Below are positions 50,794 through 59,806 of a stretch of 64,000 nt of DNA, piece by piece. The translations under genes were made by a program, and so were the position numbers. The DNA comes from Zunongwangia pacifica (lineage in GTDB: Bacteria; Bacteroidota; Bacteroidia; Flavobacteriales; Flavobacteriaceae), in contig NZ_JAKHSK010000001.1 in the NCBI RefSeq assembly GCF_023499215.1, positions 1 to 64,000 of the forward strand, given 5' to 3'. The notes beneath the pieces are model-generated. The model made no database searches and was not told where the DNA came from. It worked only from the letters and a program-made list of their open reading frames with translations. Each line of letters starts with the position of its first letter. Within the stretch, counting starts at the first letter, position 1.

Positions 50794-53583
50794 TTAAAAG
50801 TTATAATTAAGGCCAAGACTCAATATACTTCCTCTTGTGTAAGAGCGAACAACTTCTTCAGTCTCAATACTTGTAGTACTAGGTTTTATTTTTTGTGTTC
50901 TTTGTATTTCAGGATTTAATAAGTTCTTACCAATAATTCTAAAATTCCAGTGTTCTCCAATGCTTTGGTTAAGTACCGCATCTAGGGTTACAAATCCTTT
51001 TTCTATAATTGCTTCGTTATATTGTGTTTGGTATTCTTGTTGGTTGGCAGGAGTTCCTAGCGCATATATTTTATCTGAAGCATAACTAGCGGTAATATTA
51101 GCTAGTAAAGGGTTTTCTGAATCTGTACTGAAATTTACAGAGCCATTTAATATCCAATCTGATGCACCTTGTAATCCAGAATCTTTTAAATCTTTATATT
51201 TAAAGGTTTGGACTAATCCCCCTTGATCATTATATACATCTTTTAAATCTTGCGAATGCCACATTCTGGTTGCATTAAAATTAAAATTGAAGTTATAGGG
51301 AAGTTCTTCGGTAGCTTCGAAAAGATTAAACCTGCTTTCCAATTCAATACCATAAATATTGGCTTCATTACCAGAGTTAAAGTAAGAGAAAACACCTGAT
51401 GAACCTCTTGTTTGTACTTTGTTTATTGGGTCTTTGATATTTTTGTAAAATCCGGTTAATGAGATTAATTCATCATTTGATGGGAAAAACTCATATTTTA
51501 CGTCTAGATTGTAATTTTTAGAGGCTTCCAGGTTTTGGTTACCACGTGTTACCTGACCCGTTGGTGAAACATATTCAAAAGGAGCAATTTCTTTAAATTC
51601 TGGTAATGTAATTGTTTTGCTCCCTGCTATTCTTAGATTAGTTTTATCACTTAAACCATACTTTATATTAAAAGTTGGATAAATGTTATCGTTATTAATT
51701 TGAGAAGAACCTATTCTTCCAGGAATGTTACCAACATCATAAGTAACCTCTATTTGATCATTTTGGTATCTTGCTCCAATATTGAAATTGAATTTTCCTA
51801 TTTCATAATTGGCAGAAGCAAATCCTGAGGCTGAAGTTAGGTTTGCCTTGTAGCGATCTATTTGTAATTCATTGATCGTTAAATTTCCATTTTGGAAATT
51901 CCTTAGTATAAATATACTTGAAATATCATCTATTGATGTTGGGTTAAGAGTATTAGTAGACTTTTCTTCAACGCCTACAAATTGAGAGGCAAAATCCCGG
52001 TCTTTATTTCTATAGTTTCCTCCTACAGTGATACTTAATTTCCTTTCTTCTTCTGTGATTAAAGAAATTTTATCTTTTAAAAGGCCGCTAAATTCCTCAT
52101 CGTTGATGGCTTGCGCCGTTTTTCTTTGTTGAAAACCACCTGTAGTTCCTAATTGAACAAAAGAGCTATTAGGATCAAAGTTAACTTCATTACGAATACG
52201 GTTGGGTTCGTCGGCATCTACTATGTTTAATCCAGCTGCCCAATCAATAGCGTGTTTTTCCCCAATTTTATGTTCACCTATAAGTTGGTTAACCAAAAGT
52301 CTTGTTTGCTTTGTATTTTGATCTCTTATAAATTGAAACAAACCATCTTTAGGATTTGTTTCTTCAAAGATCACACCTTCTCCGTTTCTACCACCTTCGT
52401 AAACTTCATCCTTAACTTTGTTGATTAATAAGCTATTGAATTTAACAGTGTTATTTTCATTCATTTCGTAAATAATGTTTCCTAAGGCAGTTGTGTTTAC
52501 AGATTTAGAGAAAATCTCGGCATCTGTAATGGAATCATTAATGAAGTTTGATTGAAATTGTCTAAAAACACCTTGATTATGGCTGTATTTAGTAGATTGA
52601 GATCCTGTGAAAAATACCTCTAGTTTTTCTCCAATCTTGGTTCCTGCAACAATGCTGTATTGATTATCTATGGGAGCACTTTCTTTTTGCGGACTCCAGC
52701 TTTGTGAATATAGCGCCTGTTTTTTTGGTAAATCTTTTTTATAGAAACCTAATGTGATATCATCTTGATTAGGAGAAACCTTGAAATTATCATAGATACC
52801 ATTTTTAGTTACATTTGTATTAATCCCTATTTTAATACCTAAATTAAGTTCGTTTCTACCAGCAAGTTCACGCGTTGAAATATCGATATTACCAGAGGAT
52901 TGGTCTGCAGAAGTTTCTGAAGAATAGGTCTTACTAATACTTACATTTTGGATTACTCTGGTAGGAAATAATTCCAGATCAATATTTTTTCGCTCAACAT
53001 CATCTGATGGTACAGGTAGCCCATTCATTGTAGTGTATAAATAGCGATCACCTAAACCTCTTACAAAAACATCTCCTGAGGCCTCACTACTGGTAACACC
53101 TGAGATTTTTGTGGTAGCAGTCGCTACGTCTGAAACCCCCATTTTAGCTAATTGCTGGGCGCCGATACTTTCCTTAATTTCAATAGCGCCCTTTTGCTCC
53201 AACAATAATGCTACTTCACTATCCCTTCTGGATACTGTAGTAATCACTACTTCATCTAAAGTAGCTGCACTGGCGCCAAGACCTGTATTGATCTCGGTAA
53301 CTTTATCGGCAACAACTTTTACATTTGGTATTTCTAAAGTTTCGTATCCCACAAAACTAAAGACAACGGTATAGGTGCCTGGCTCAATTTTATCCAGTAC
53401 ATAAAGACCATCATAATCTGATGTTGTCCCTTTAGAAGTTCCTTTAATTGTTACGTTGGCAAACGGTAATGGTTCGCCGTTCATCTCGCGATCAGTAAGC
53501 TTTCCTGCGATAGAACCTGTTGTTTCTTGTGCATTTACTATAGTAGTAAGTAAAAATGCAATGAGTACTAAAAATTTATTCAT
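50794..53583 (-). CDS. TonB-dependent receptor with carboxypeptidase-like N-terminal domain
   Basis: 929 residues. Signal peptide (MNKFLVLIAFLLTTIVNAQ), then a carboxypeptidase-regulatory-like domain (about 24-105: GSIAGKLTDREMNGEPLPFANV, GTYTVVFSFVGYET), a DEVVITTVSRR TonB-box-like segment, a plug domain (about 125-250, VFVRGLGDRYLYTTMNGLPVPSDD) and a 22-strand barrel ending GSILSLGLNYNF. It imports an unknown ligand across the outer membrane. Encoded divergently from phoB with 173 bp between, and in one run with the lipoprotein. Confidence 0.92.
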   Translation of the reverse strand: MNKFLVLIAFLLTTIVNAQETTGSIAGKLTDREMNGEPLPFANVTIKGTSKGTTSDYDGLYVLDKIEPGTYTVVFSFVGYETLEIPNVKVVADKVTEINTGLGASAATLDEVVITTVSRRDSEVALLLEQKGAIEIKESIGAQQLAKMGVSDVATATTKISGVTSSEASGDVFVRGLGDRYLYTTMNGLPVPSDDVERKNIDLELFPTRVIQNVSISKTYSSETSADQSSGNIDISTRELAGRNELNLGIKIGINTNVTKNGIYDNFKVSPNQDDITLGFYKKDLPKKQALYSQSWSPQKESAPIDNQYSIVAGTKIGEKLEVFFTGSQSTKYSHNQGVFRQFQSNFINDSITDAEIFSKSVNTTALGNIIYEMNENNTVKFNSLLINKVKDEVYEGGRNGEGVIFEETNPKDGLFQFIRDQNTKQTRLLVNQLIGEHKIGEKHAIDWAAGLNIVDADEPNRIRNEVNFDPNSSFVQLGTTGGFQQRKTAQAINDEEFSGLLKDKISLITEEERKLSITVGGNYRNKDRDFASQFVGVEEKSTNTLNPTSIDDISSIFILRNFQNGNLTINELQIDRYKANLTSASGFASANYEIGKFNFNIGARYQNDQIEVTYDVGNIPGRIGSSQINNDNIYPTFNIKYGLSDKTNLRIAGSKTITLPEFKEIAPFEYVSPTGQVTRGNQNLEASKNYNLDVKYEFFPSNDELISLTGFYKNIKDPINKVQTRGSSGVFSYFNSGNEANIYGIELESRFNLFEATEELPYNFNFNFNATRMWHSQDLKDVYNDQGGLVQTFKYKDLKDSGLQGASDWILNGSVNFSTDSENPLLANITASYASDKIYALGTPANQQEYQTQYNEAIIEKGFVTLDAVLNQSIGEHWNFRIIGKNLLNPEIQRTQKIKPSTTSIETEEVVRSYTRGSILSLGLNYNF

Positions 53584-53618
53584 CCCTTTGTTTGATTCTT
53601 GTGTGCAAATTAAAGGGC

Positions 53619-53690
53619 GTTATGTAAAGCTTGTGTTAACCGCAAATTAACGCTTTGTCATTTTAGTGTTATGTAAAGGTTACTAAATAA
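53619..53690. promoter_or_regulatory. Candidate response-regulator sites: direct repeats with 11-bp period
   Basis: GTTATGTAAAG occurs at 53619-53629 and 53668-53678. Between them TTAAC occurs at 53636 and 53647, exactly 11 bp apart, the spacing of OmpR/PhoB half-sites. The copy at 53669 is followed 11 bp later by TTACT. PhoB binding is inferred from the neighbouring genes. Confidence 0.45.
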
Positions 53691-53699
53691 ATGCGTAAA

Positions 53700-53728
53700 T
53701 TGTAGGTTCAAATTAATAATTACATTTA
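53700..53728 (+). promoter_or_regulatory. Promoter for phoB-phoR
   Basis: TTG (53700-53702), 18-bp spacer, TACATTTA (53721-53728, one base off TAnnTTTG). It sits just downstream of the 11-bp repeats. Confidence 0.5.
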
Positions 53729-53756
53729 CCGCGTATTTGTTAAAATCTATACTAAA

Positions 53757-54440
53757 ATGAAGAAAAAAGACATCAGGATCCTTCTAGTAGATGACGAGCC
53801 AGATATCCTAGAGATCGTTGGATATAACCTTTCTGCAGAAGGGTATCAGGTAATTACTGCCGATAATGGCGCTGATGCGGTAAAGGTAGCTAAGAAAAAA
53901 TCACCTCATTTAATTATTCTAGACGTTATGATGCCGGGCATGGATGGTATAGAAGCCTGTGAGCAAATGCGAAAAATACCAGAATTAGATGATACTATTA
54001 TTACCTTTTTAACTGCTAGGGGTGAAGATTACTCGCAGATGGCAGGTTTTGATGCCGGTGCAGACGATTATATCACCAAGCCTATAAAACCAAAAGTTTT
54101 AATAAGTAAGGTGAAAGCACTACTTAGAAGGTTTAGGGACGAAGAAGCAACATCCAATATTGTAAAGGTAGGGGAGATTGTAATCAATAGAGATGAATAT
54201 AAAGTAGTAAAGAATAAAGAGGAGATGATTTTACCTCGTAAAGAATTTGAATTACTTTCACTATTGGCCTCTAAACCAGGAAAAGTATTTAAAAGAGAGG
54301 ATATCCTTGATAAAGTTTGGGGGAACGAAGTTGTTGTTGGAGGGCGTACTATAGATGTACATATTCGTAAATTAAGAGAAAAAATAGGTGACGACAGCTT
54401 TAAAACCGTAAAAGGAGTTGGTTATAAGTTTGTAGTTTAA
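53757..54440 (+). CDS. phoB: PhoB-like response regulator
   Basis: 227 residues. Receiver domain (about 5-120) with ILLVDDEPD acidic pair and phospho-acceptor D56 (IILDVMMPGMDG). The OmpR/PhoB winged-helix DNA-binding domain (about 130-227) has LLSLLASKPGKVFKREDILDKVW and IDVHIRKLREKIGDDSFKTVKGVGYKF. The phoR gene overlaps its stop by one base. Phosphate response is the usual role of this type in Bacteroidota, but the name rests on resemblance. Confidence 0.85.
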   Translation: MKKKDIRILLVDDEPDILEIVGYNLSAEGYQVITADNGADAVKVAKKKSPHLIILDVMMPGMDGIEACEQMRKIPELDDTIITFLTARGEDYSQMAGFDAGADDYITKPIKPKVLISKVKALLRRFRDEEATSNIVKVGEIVINRDEYKVVKNKEEMILPRKEFELLSLLASKPGKVFKREDILDKVWGNEVVVGGRTIDVHIRKLREKIGDDSFKTVKGVGYKFVV

Positions 54441-55525
54441 TGGCAAAAAAATTTAAGAAGTCCTACACGTTTGCAATAAAGACCTCTTTATATCTAACCT
54501 TATTTTTAAGCGGTCTGTGGACTGCTTTTTCTTATTTTTCAGGAAACTTTCACTGGTGGGCACTTTTGGGATTCGCATTGGTGTGCTACACCTTTTCATT
54601 TTTTACCACGCAATATCGGGTAGAGAACTTTATCTATAAAAGGATTAAGAAAATTTACGACGACGTATCTTTATTAGACTCTTCTACACTTAATCCTAAT
54701 CAGGTGACTACAGATATGGCTTCGTTAACCCGAGAGGTGGAGAAGTTTGCCGAAAATAAAAAGCTTGAAATAGAAACCCTTAAAGTGCGCGAGAATTACC
54801 GTAAAGAATTTATGGGGAATGTTTCACACGAGTTAAAAACACCATTGTTTACGGTGCAGGGATACATTTTAACTTTGTTAGATGGGGCGATGAAAGATAA
54901 AACCGTGCGTAAAAAGTATCTGCAACGAGCCAGTAAAGGAGTAGAGCGACTTATCTATATCGTTAAAGACCTGGATATGATCACCAAGTTAGAAACAGGG
55001 GATTTACATCTTTATACTGAAGATTTTGATATTGTTGAATTAATTCAAAATACTTTCGATCTATTAGAGATGAAAGCGGCTAAAAAGAATATAACCCTTA
55101 CGTTCGATATGGAGTATCAGGAAGCCATTTGGGTGAGAGCCGACCAGGAAAGAATTCAGCAGGTCATTACAAATTTGGTAGTCAATTCCATTAAATACGG
55201 AAAAGAAGGTGGTACAACAGAGATTAGTATCGAAAATTTAATTAAAAATAAAGTCATCGTTAGGGTAACCGATAATGGCGAAGGGATTGCGAAGGATAAT
55301 ATTCCACGTTTATTTGAACGTTTTTATCGTGTAGATAAAAGTGGATCCCGTAAAGAAGGTGGTTCTGGTTTAGGCTTGTCTATCGTAAAACATATTATCG
55401 AAGCTCATAGCGAAAAAATTTATGTAGAAAGTGTTTTTGGGGTAGGAAGCGAATTTTCATTCACACTCGAAAAGAGTAAAGAGATCCCTAAAAGGGTATT
55501 GGAAACTGAAACTACTGAAGCCTGA
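54440..55525 (+). CDS. phoR: PhoR-like sensor histidine kinase
   Basis: 361 residues. Two N-terminal transmembrane helices (about 14-34, 38-56) with only a very short periplasmic loop, so sensing is probably inside the membrane or by a partner. HisKA has the phosphorylated H130 (GNVSHELKTPLFTVQG), then an HATPase domain with VNSIKYGKEGG, DNGEGIAKDNIPRLFERFYR, GGSGLGLSIVKHIIEAH. Its 3' end overlaps the convergent glycosyltransferase gene by 69 bp. Confidence 0.88.
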   Translation: MAKKFKKSYTFAIKTSLYLTLFLSGLWTAFSYFSGNFHWWALLGFALVCYTFSFFTTQYRVENFIYKRIKKIYDDVSLLDSSTLNPNQVTTDMASLTREVEKFAENKKLEIETLKVRENYRKEFMGNVSHELKTPLFTVQGYILTLLDGAMKDKTVRKKYLQRASKGVERLIYIVKDLDMITKLETGDLHLYTEDFDIVELIQNTFDLLEMKAAKKNITLTFDMEYQEAIWVRADQERIQQVITNLVVNSIKYGKEGGTTEISIENLIKNKVIVRVTDNGEGIAKDNIPRLFERFYRVDKSGSRKEGGSGLGLSIVKHIIEAHSEKIYVESVFGVGSEFSFTLEKSKEIPKRVLETETTEA

Positions 55526-56515
55526 AAATTCATCTAGTTTTTCTAATTTCTCTAAAGAGAAGTCAGCTTGCTGACAAAATGGGGCTATACCCAGTTTTTC
55601 AAAACGTTCTGCCAGATATTCCTGTTCAAATTGTCCGGGAGTTGGTATAAAAAAAGCTTTTGCTTCAATTTTACAAAGATCCATAATTGTAGTGTAGCCC
55701 GATCGTGCGATAACGCATTTACAACTATTCAGGGCTTGTTGTAAAAAAGCACCGTAAAGATGATTCCTAATATTGATATTAGGGTTTTTCAAGCTGATTT
55801 CTTCCGAAGAAAAAACACCCCTTATAAATAAAATCTTGTGTTCGGTATCTTTAAAAGCATCAAGGAGACGCTTTTCTAAAAAACTTCGCTGAGGTTCGGG
55901 TCCAGAAAGGATAATTAAATAATCATAAATTTTTGGCCAGGATCTTCTTTCAATACGGCTTAAAGGACCAATATATTTTAGGGCTGGATTGTTAGTTTTT
56001 AAATGTCCAAGGATGCCACTTAGGTTTTTACTGCCTGGTAGATCCGGAATCCAACATTCATCAAACTTTTCAATATATTTTTGCTGAATTTTACTGCTAA
56101 AATAGGTGGTGTTTCCTGAAAGGACATTGAGCTGATGTGTTATAAAAACACATTTTAATCGCTTATTTCTTACGCCCCAGCGATTATCTGAAATTATTCC
56201 TAAAATTTGATAATCCCGTATAATTCCCTGGGTTGCTTTTTTTTCAGCCTTAATTACTTTTAGAATACGTGGGCTGTCAAAAAGCAATTTCCATTTTAAT
56301 TTTTTGGGATCTTCGGTATATCTTATATTATAAGAAGGTAATTCCAGGCAAATAATATGTGGGAACTCTTTTTTTAAAAGCCGTAATGCATTACCATCTG
56401 AAGCTAAAACAGGTTCGTAATCATTTTTTAGCAGCGCTTTGATAATAGGAATGCATCTGGTAGCATGACCAAGGCCCCAATTTAAAGCCGCAACTAAAAT
56501 TCGCTTTTTTTGCAT
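55457..56515 (-). CDS. MurG-like family 28 glycosyltransferase
   Basis: 352 residues from the ATG at 56515 (MQKKRILVAALNWGLGHATR); an ATG at 56560 adds 15 unconserved residues. The GHATR glycine loop, DGNALRLLKKEFPHIICLELPSYNIRY, and the C-terminal CKCVIARSGYTTIMDLCKIEAKAFFIPTPGQFEQEYLAE block (donor binding, S-G-Y/G-T) mark a GT-B enzyme of the GT28 type. The acceptor is unknown; envelope glycolipid synthesis is reasonable. Its stop lies inside phoR. Confidence 0.82.
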   Translation of the reverse strand: MQKKRILVAALNWGLGHATRCIPIIKALLKNDYEPVLASDGNALRLLKKEFPHIICLELPSYNIRYTEDPKKLKWKLLFDSPRILKVIKAEKKATQGIIRDYQILGIISDNRWGVRNKRLKCVFITHQLNVLSGNTTYFSSKIQQKYIEKFDECWIPDLPGSKNLSGILGHLKTNNPALKYIGPLSRIERRSWPKIYDYLIILSGPEPQRSFLEKRLLDAFKDTEHKILFIRGVFSSEEISLKNPNINIRNHLYGAFLQQALNSCKCVIARSGYTTIMDLCKIEAKAFFIPTPGQFEQEYLAERFEKLGIAPFCQQADFSLEKLEKLDEFSGFSSFSFQYPFRDLFTLFECE

Positions 56516-56610
56516 TTTACAAATATAGATTCGTAAAGACTTCAGCCGGTTTTTATGCATTAAAAAAACATCACGAAATTTTTAAATCTAAATTTGAATT
56601 TTCTAAAAGC

Positions 56611-56640
56611 TTGTCTTTGAATACTGAAATTATACATTTG
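56611..56640 (+). promoter_or_regulatory. Distal promoter for trmB
   Basis: TTG (56611-56613), 19-bp spacer, TACATTTG (56633-56640): a perfect match to the flavobacterial consensus. Confidence 0.72.
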
Positions 56641-56651
56641 TAGTATTAACT

Positions 56652-56685
56652 TTGCTAAAAACTGAAATATAATTCTATAAATTTG
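56652..56685 (+). promoter_or_regulatory. Proximal promoter for trmB
   Basis: TTG (56652-56654), 23-bp spacer, TAAATTTG (56678-56685), 20 bp before the GTG start. It lies within the leader made from the distal promoter. Confidence 0.5.
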
Positions 56686-56705
56686 CCGAAAATCAAATTT
56701 CAGCT

Positions 56706-57380
56706 GTGGGAAGTAAGAATAAATTAAAACGTTTTAAAGAGAACGAAACATTTTCAAATGTCATTCAGCCAACGAGGGAAGAGCTTACGGAGGCTGACTT
56801 TCAGTATAAAGGAAAATGGAATGCCGATTTTTTTAAAAATGATAAACCAATTGTTTTAGAATTAGGTTGTGGTAAGGGTGAATATAGTCTTGGGCTAGCA
56901 CAGGCTTTTCCCGAAAAGAATTTTATAGGGATCGATATTAAAGGAGCGCGTTTTTGGCGCGGTGCAAAAACAGCTATAGAAGAAGGATTGGATAATGTGG
57001 GGTTTTTAAGAACGCAAATCGAGCTTATCGATGATGCTTTTGCTGAACATGAGGTTAGCGAAATTTGGATCACATTTCCAGATCCGCAGATTAAGTATAA
57101 AAGAACCAAGCATCGCTTAACAAACACCGATTTTTTACAGAAGTATAAAAAAATACTAAAGCCAGATGGCTTGGTAAACCTAAAAACCGATAGCGAGTTT
57201 ATGCACGGGTATACTTTAGGTTTGTTGCATGGCGAAGGGCACGAAGTTATTTATGCCAATCATCATGTTTATAAAAATGAAGGAGCGCCAAAAGAGGTAA
57301 CCAGTATACAAACTTTCTATGAAAAGCAGTATCTTGAAAAAGGAAAACCAATTACATATATTAAGTTCAGAATAAAATAA
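56706..57380 (+). CDS. trmB: tRNA (guanine46-N7)-methyltransferase
   Basis: 224 residues. Starts at GTG (MGSKNKLKRFKENETFSNVIQPTREEL), the N-terminus seen across Flavobacteria. SAM-binding IVLELGCGKGEYSLGLA, FIGIDIKGARFWRGAKTA, and the signature WITFPDPQIKYKRTKHRLTN identify the family. LysE starts 9 bp downstream, so the two genes are probably one unit. Confidence 0.96.
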   Translation: MGSKNKLKRFKENETFSNVIQPTREELTEADFQYKGKWNADFFKNDKPIVLELGCGKGEYSLGLAQAFPEKNFIGIDIKGARFWRGAKTAIEEGLDNVGFLRTQIELIDDAFAEHEVSEIWITFPDPQIKYKRTKHRLTNTDFLQKYKKILKPDGLVNLKTDSEFMHGYTLGLLHGEGHEVIYANHHVYKNEGAPKEVTSIQTFYEKQYLEKGKPITYIKFRIK

Positions 57381-57389
57381 AAGGTTTTT

Positions 57390-58013
57390 TTGGAAGAAGC
57401 AAAAATTTTTCTCATTGTTTATTTTGCGGCGCTTTTTGGAGTTTTGCCGCCGGGTTTGGTGAACATGACTGTCGCTAAAACCTGTATTGAGCGTGGTAAG
57501 AAAAATGGGATGCTGGTGGCTATAGGAGCTTCTGTAGTTATTCTTCTTCAGGCTTTTATTGCGGTTTTATTGGCTAAATATATTTTTGAACACGAATTTG
57601 TACGAAGGATCATGCTTAGAGCGGCCTTGGTGATATTCAGTATGTTAGGAGTGTATTTTTTTGTTCAGGCCAAAAGAAAAAAAGGTATGCCGGCCCATTC
57701 CAAGAAAAAACAAAACAGCAGTTTGTATAAAGGCATGATTATAGCTGCGTTAAATATTTTTCCCATCCCTTATTTTTGCGCTATTGCCGGTGCTTTTAAC
57801 GTAGGGGTTGGCGTTAGCTATAACTGGTTTAAAATTATAGCCTTTGCAGTTGCAGCGTCGCTAGGTAGCTTTACCAGTCTTTACCTGTATGTACTTTCTT
57901 TTATTAAGATTGAAAAAAAAGCAGAGAAATTCGCTAAATATTCCAATTACTTCATGGCGGGTTTAATGGCGGTTCTTGTGGTTATTACCATAATTAGAAT
58001 ATACAATTCATGA
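57390..58013 (+). CDS. LysE/RhtB family exporter
   Basis: 207 residues, six transmembrane helices (about 6-26, 42-65, 72-93, 114-133, 145-170, 185-205). The N-terminal FGVLPPGLVNMTVAKTCIERGKKNGMLVAIGASV matches the LysE family's P-G-P segment. It exports an amino acid or similar compound. Translation appears to start at TTG (57390). It ends with an ATGA overlap onto the next gene. Confidence 0.85.
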   Translation: MEEAKIFLIVYFAALFGVLPPGLVNMTVAKTCIERGKKNGMLVAIGASVVILLQAFIAVLLAKYIFEHEFVRRIMLRAALVIFSMLGVYFFVQAKRKKGMPAHSKKKQNSSLYKGMIIAALNIFPIPYFCAIAGAFNVGVGVSYNWFKIIAFAVAASLGSFTSLYLYVLSFIKIEKKAEKFAKYSNYFMAGLMAVLVVITIIRIYNS

Positions 58014-58357
58014 GTGTGGTAGATAAATCTGGATTTTTTGAAGAAGTATATAAAGTAGCCGCACAAATTCCTGAAGGCCGTGTAACTTCTTACGGTGCTA
58101 TTGCAAAATATCTTGGTTCAGCAAAAAGTGCGAGAATGGTAGGCTGGGCTATGAATGCTTCTACAAACCGGGAGGATATTCCTGCCCATCGGGTGGTAAA
58201 TCGAAATGGTGTGCTTACCGGTAAAAGTCATTTTGGAGGGTCTAATGCCATGCAACAATTATTGGAAGCTGAAGGAGTGAAAGTACTAGAGTTGAAAATC
58301 GTTGATTTTGAATCTGTTTTTTGGGATCCCATGAGCGAGTTGGGAGAACATTCTTAA
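58010..58357 (+). CDS. Alkyltransferase-like (ATL) protein, MGMT family
   Basis: 115 residues, the size of the DNA-binding half of O6-alkylguanine-DNA alkyltransferase. The usual active-site PCHRV is IPAHRVV (Ala59 replaces Cys), so it cannot transfer alkyl groups to itself. SYGAIAKYLGSAKSARMVGWAMNA supplies the helix-turn-helix and Arg finger. ATL proteins bind alkylated bases and hand them to nucleotide excision repair. It overlaps the LysE gene by 4 bp. Confidence 0.9.
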   Translation: MSVVDKSGFFEEVYKVAAQIPEGRVTSYGAIAKYLGSAKSARMVGWAMNASTNREDIPAHRVVNRNGVLTGKSHFGGSNAMQQLLEAEGVKVLELKIVDFESVFWDPMSELGEHS

Positions 58358-58410
58358 GAAATTTATTTCTGTAAGGTTTTGGGTTGTGGTTACACTAAAT
58401 CTGGAGTGTT

Positions 58411-58527
58411 TATCCGATAATCGAGACTAAAAGTTTATATCCTGTGCCGTCCCGATAGTGAGATGACTAGGGCATAAAAAACATTTTCTAACAGCTATTT
58501 TATGGGCTTGCCCTTCGATAGTTTACT
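58411..58527. repeat. Dispersed intergenic repeat, copy 2
   Basis: In the 306-bp gap before Mrp. Contains GATAATCGAGACTAAAAG (from 58416), GCCGTCCCGATAG, and ATGGGCTTGCCC...TAGTTTAC (58502-58526). Its first half, read on the opposite strand, matches copy 3 (CTCGATTATCGGATAAAC, 16 of 18 positions). The rest of the gap shows only the -7 element at 58610. Confidence 0.5.
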
Positions 58528-58609
58528 ATTCAGAAAACCTGAATTAATTGTATTTATTAGATAATAGATCAATTCTTTATAAATGCTTCGTGTTCTTAGC
58601 ATTTCAAAG

Positions 58610-58617
58610 TATATTTG
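58610..58617 (+). promoter_or_regulatory. -7 element upstream of the Mrp gene
   Basis: TATATTTG matches TAnnTTTG, 46 bp before the Mrp start. No -33 TTG. Confidence 0.45.
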
Positions 58618-58663
58618 CATTTAGAATCGATCTAATTAGAAGATATTCTGACTAAAAATTTTT

Positions 58664-59806
58664 ATGAAATTAGATAGAAAAGAAATAATCAGAGCATTAG
58701 AATCTATTAGTGTTGCCGGAGAAGGTAAAAACATGGTAGAAGGCGGTGCTGTTCAAAACGTTATGACCTTTGGAGACGAGGTCGTTGTAGATTTAGTATT
58801 AAGTTCGCCTGCGCTCCATATAAAAAAGAGAGCTGAAGTAGATGTGATGAAAGCTATTCACGAAAAAGTCTATGAAAAAGCGAAAGTAAAAGTAAATATT
58901 AAGGTTGAAGCGCCTGCGGCGGAGAAAAAAGCTCCTGAAATTAAAGGAAAAGCTATTCCCGGGATTAAAAACGTAGTGGCCGTAGCATCAGGAAAAGGTG
59001 GTGTAGGAAAATCTACCGTTACTGCGAATTTAGCGGTTACTTTATCGAAAATGGGCTTTAAAGTAGGTGTTTTAGATGCAGATATTTACGGCCCATCTGT
59101 ACCTATTATGTTTGATGTGGCTGCAGAGCGTCCATTATCTGTAAATGTTGAGGGGAAATCTAAAATGAAGCCGGTAGAAAATTACGGAGTTAAAATCCTT
59201 TCTATTGGATTTTTCACCAAACCAAACCAGGCGGTGATCTGGAGAGGTCCAATGGCTGCAAAAGCACTAAATCAAATGATTTTTGATGCGGCCTGGGGAG
59301 AATTAGATTTTCTTTTGGTCGATTTACCTCCGGGAACAGGAGATATTCATCTTTCCATCATGCAATCCTTGCCCATTACAGGAGCAGTTGTAGTGAGTAC
59401 ACCACAAAATGTGGCATTAGCAGATGCTAAAAAAGGAGTTGCGATGTTTCAGCAGGAAAGCATAAACGTACCCGTGCTGGGTATTGTTGAAAATATGGCG
59501 TACTTTACCCCACAGGAGTTGCCGGATAATAAATATTATATTTTTGGTGAGCAGGGAGCTAAAAACCTTTCTGAAGATTTACAGGTGCCATTTTTAGGAG
59601 AAATTCCATTGGTGCAAAGCCTTAGGGAATCAGGCGATATTGGTCGTCCTGCCGCACTTCAGGAAAATACTCCTTTAGAGGAATCTTTCAAAGAGCTTAC
59701 CAGGAATATGGTTCAGGAAACGGTAAACAGAAACAAAAGCTTACCTCCCACCGAGGCGATTAAGATCACCACGATGGCTGGATGTAGTGCGGTTAAAACT
59801 AAGTAA
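58664..59806 (+). CDS. Mrp/NBP35-type iron-sulfur carrier ATPase
   Basis: 380 residues. An N-terminal MIP18/DUF59 domain (about 1-90) precedes a P-loop NTPase with the deviant Walker A GKGGVGKST (110-118), DADIYGPSVPIMFD, LLVDLPPGTGDIHLS and VENMAYF. It delivers Fe-S clusters to client enzymes. The C-terminal CxxC of some relatives is absent: one Cys in MAGCSAVKTK is the only one there. The NifU-like gene follows with no gap, which supports the cluster-transfer role. Confidence 0.93.
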   Translation: MKLDRKEIIRALESISVAGEGKNMVEGGAVQNVMTFGDEVVVDLVLSSPALHIKKRAEVDVMKAIHEKVYEKAKVKVNIKVEAPAAEKKAPEIKGKAIPGIKNVVAVASGKGGVGKSTVTANLAVTLSKMGFKVGVLDADIYGPSVPIMFDVAAERPLSVNVEGKSKMKPVENYGVKILSIGFFTKPNQAVIWRGPMAAKALNQMIFDAAWGELDFLLVDLPPGTGDIHLSIMQSLPITGAVVVSTPQNVALADAKKGVAMFQQESINVPVLGIVENMAYFTPQELPDNKYYIFGEQGAKNLSEDLQVPFLGEIPLVQSLRESGDIGRPAALQENTPLEESFKELTRNMVQETVNRNKSLPPTEAIKITTMAGCSAVKTK

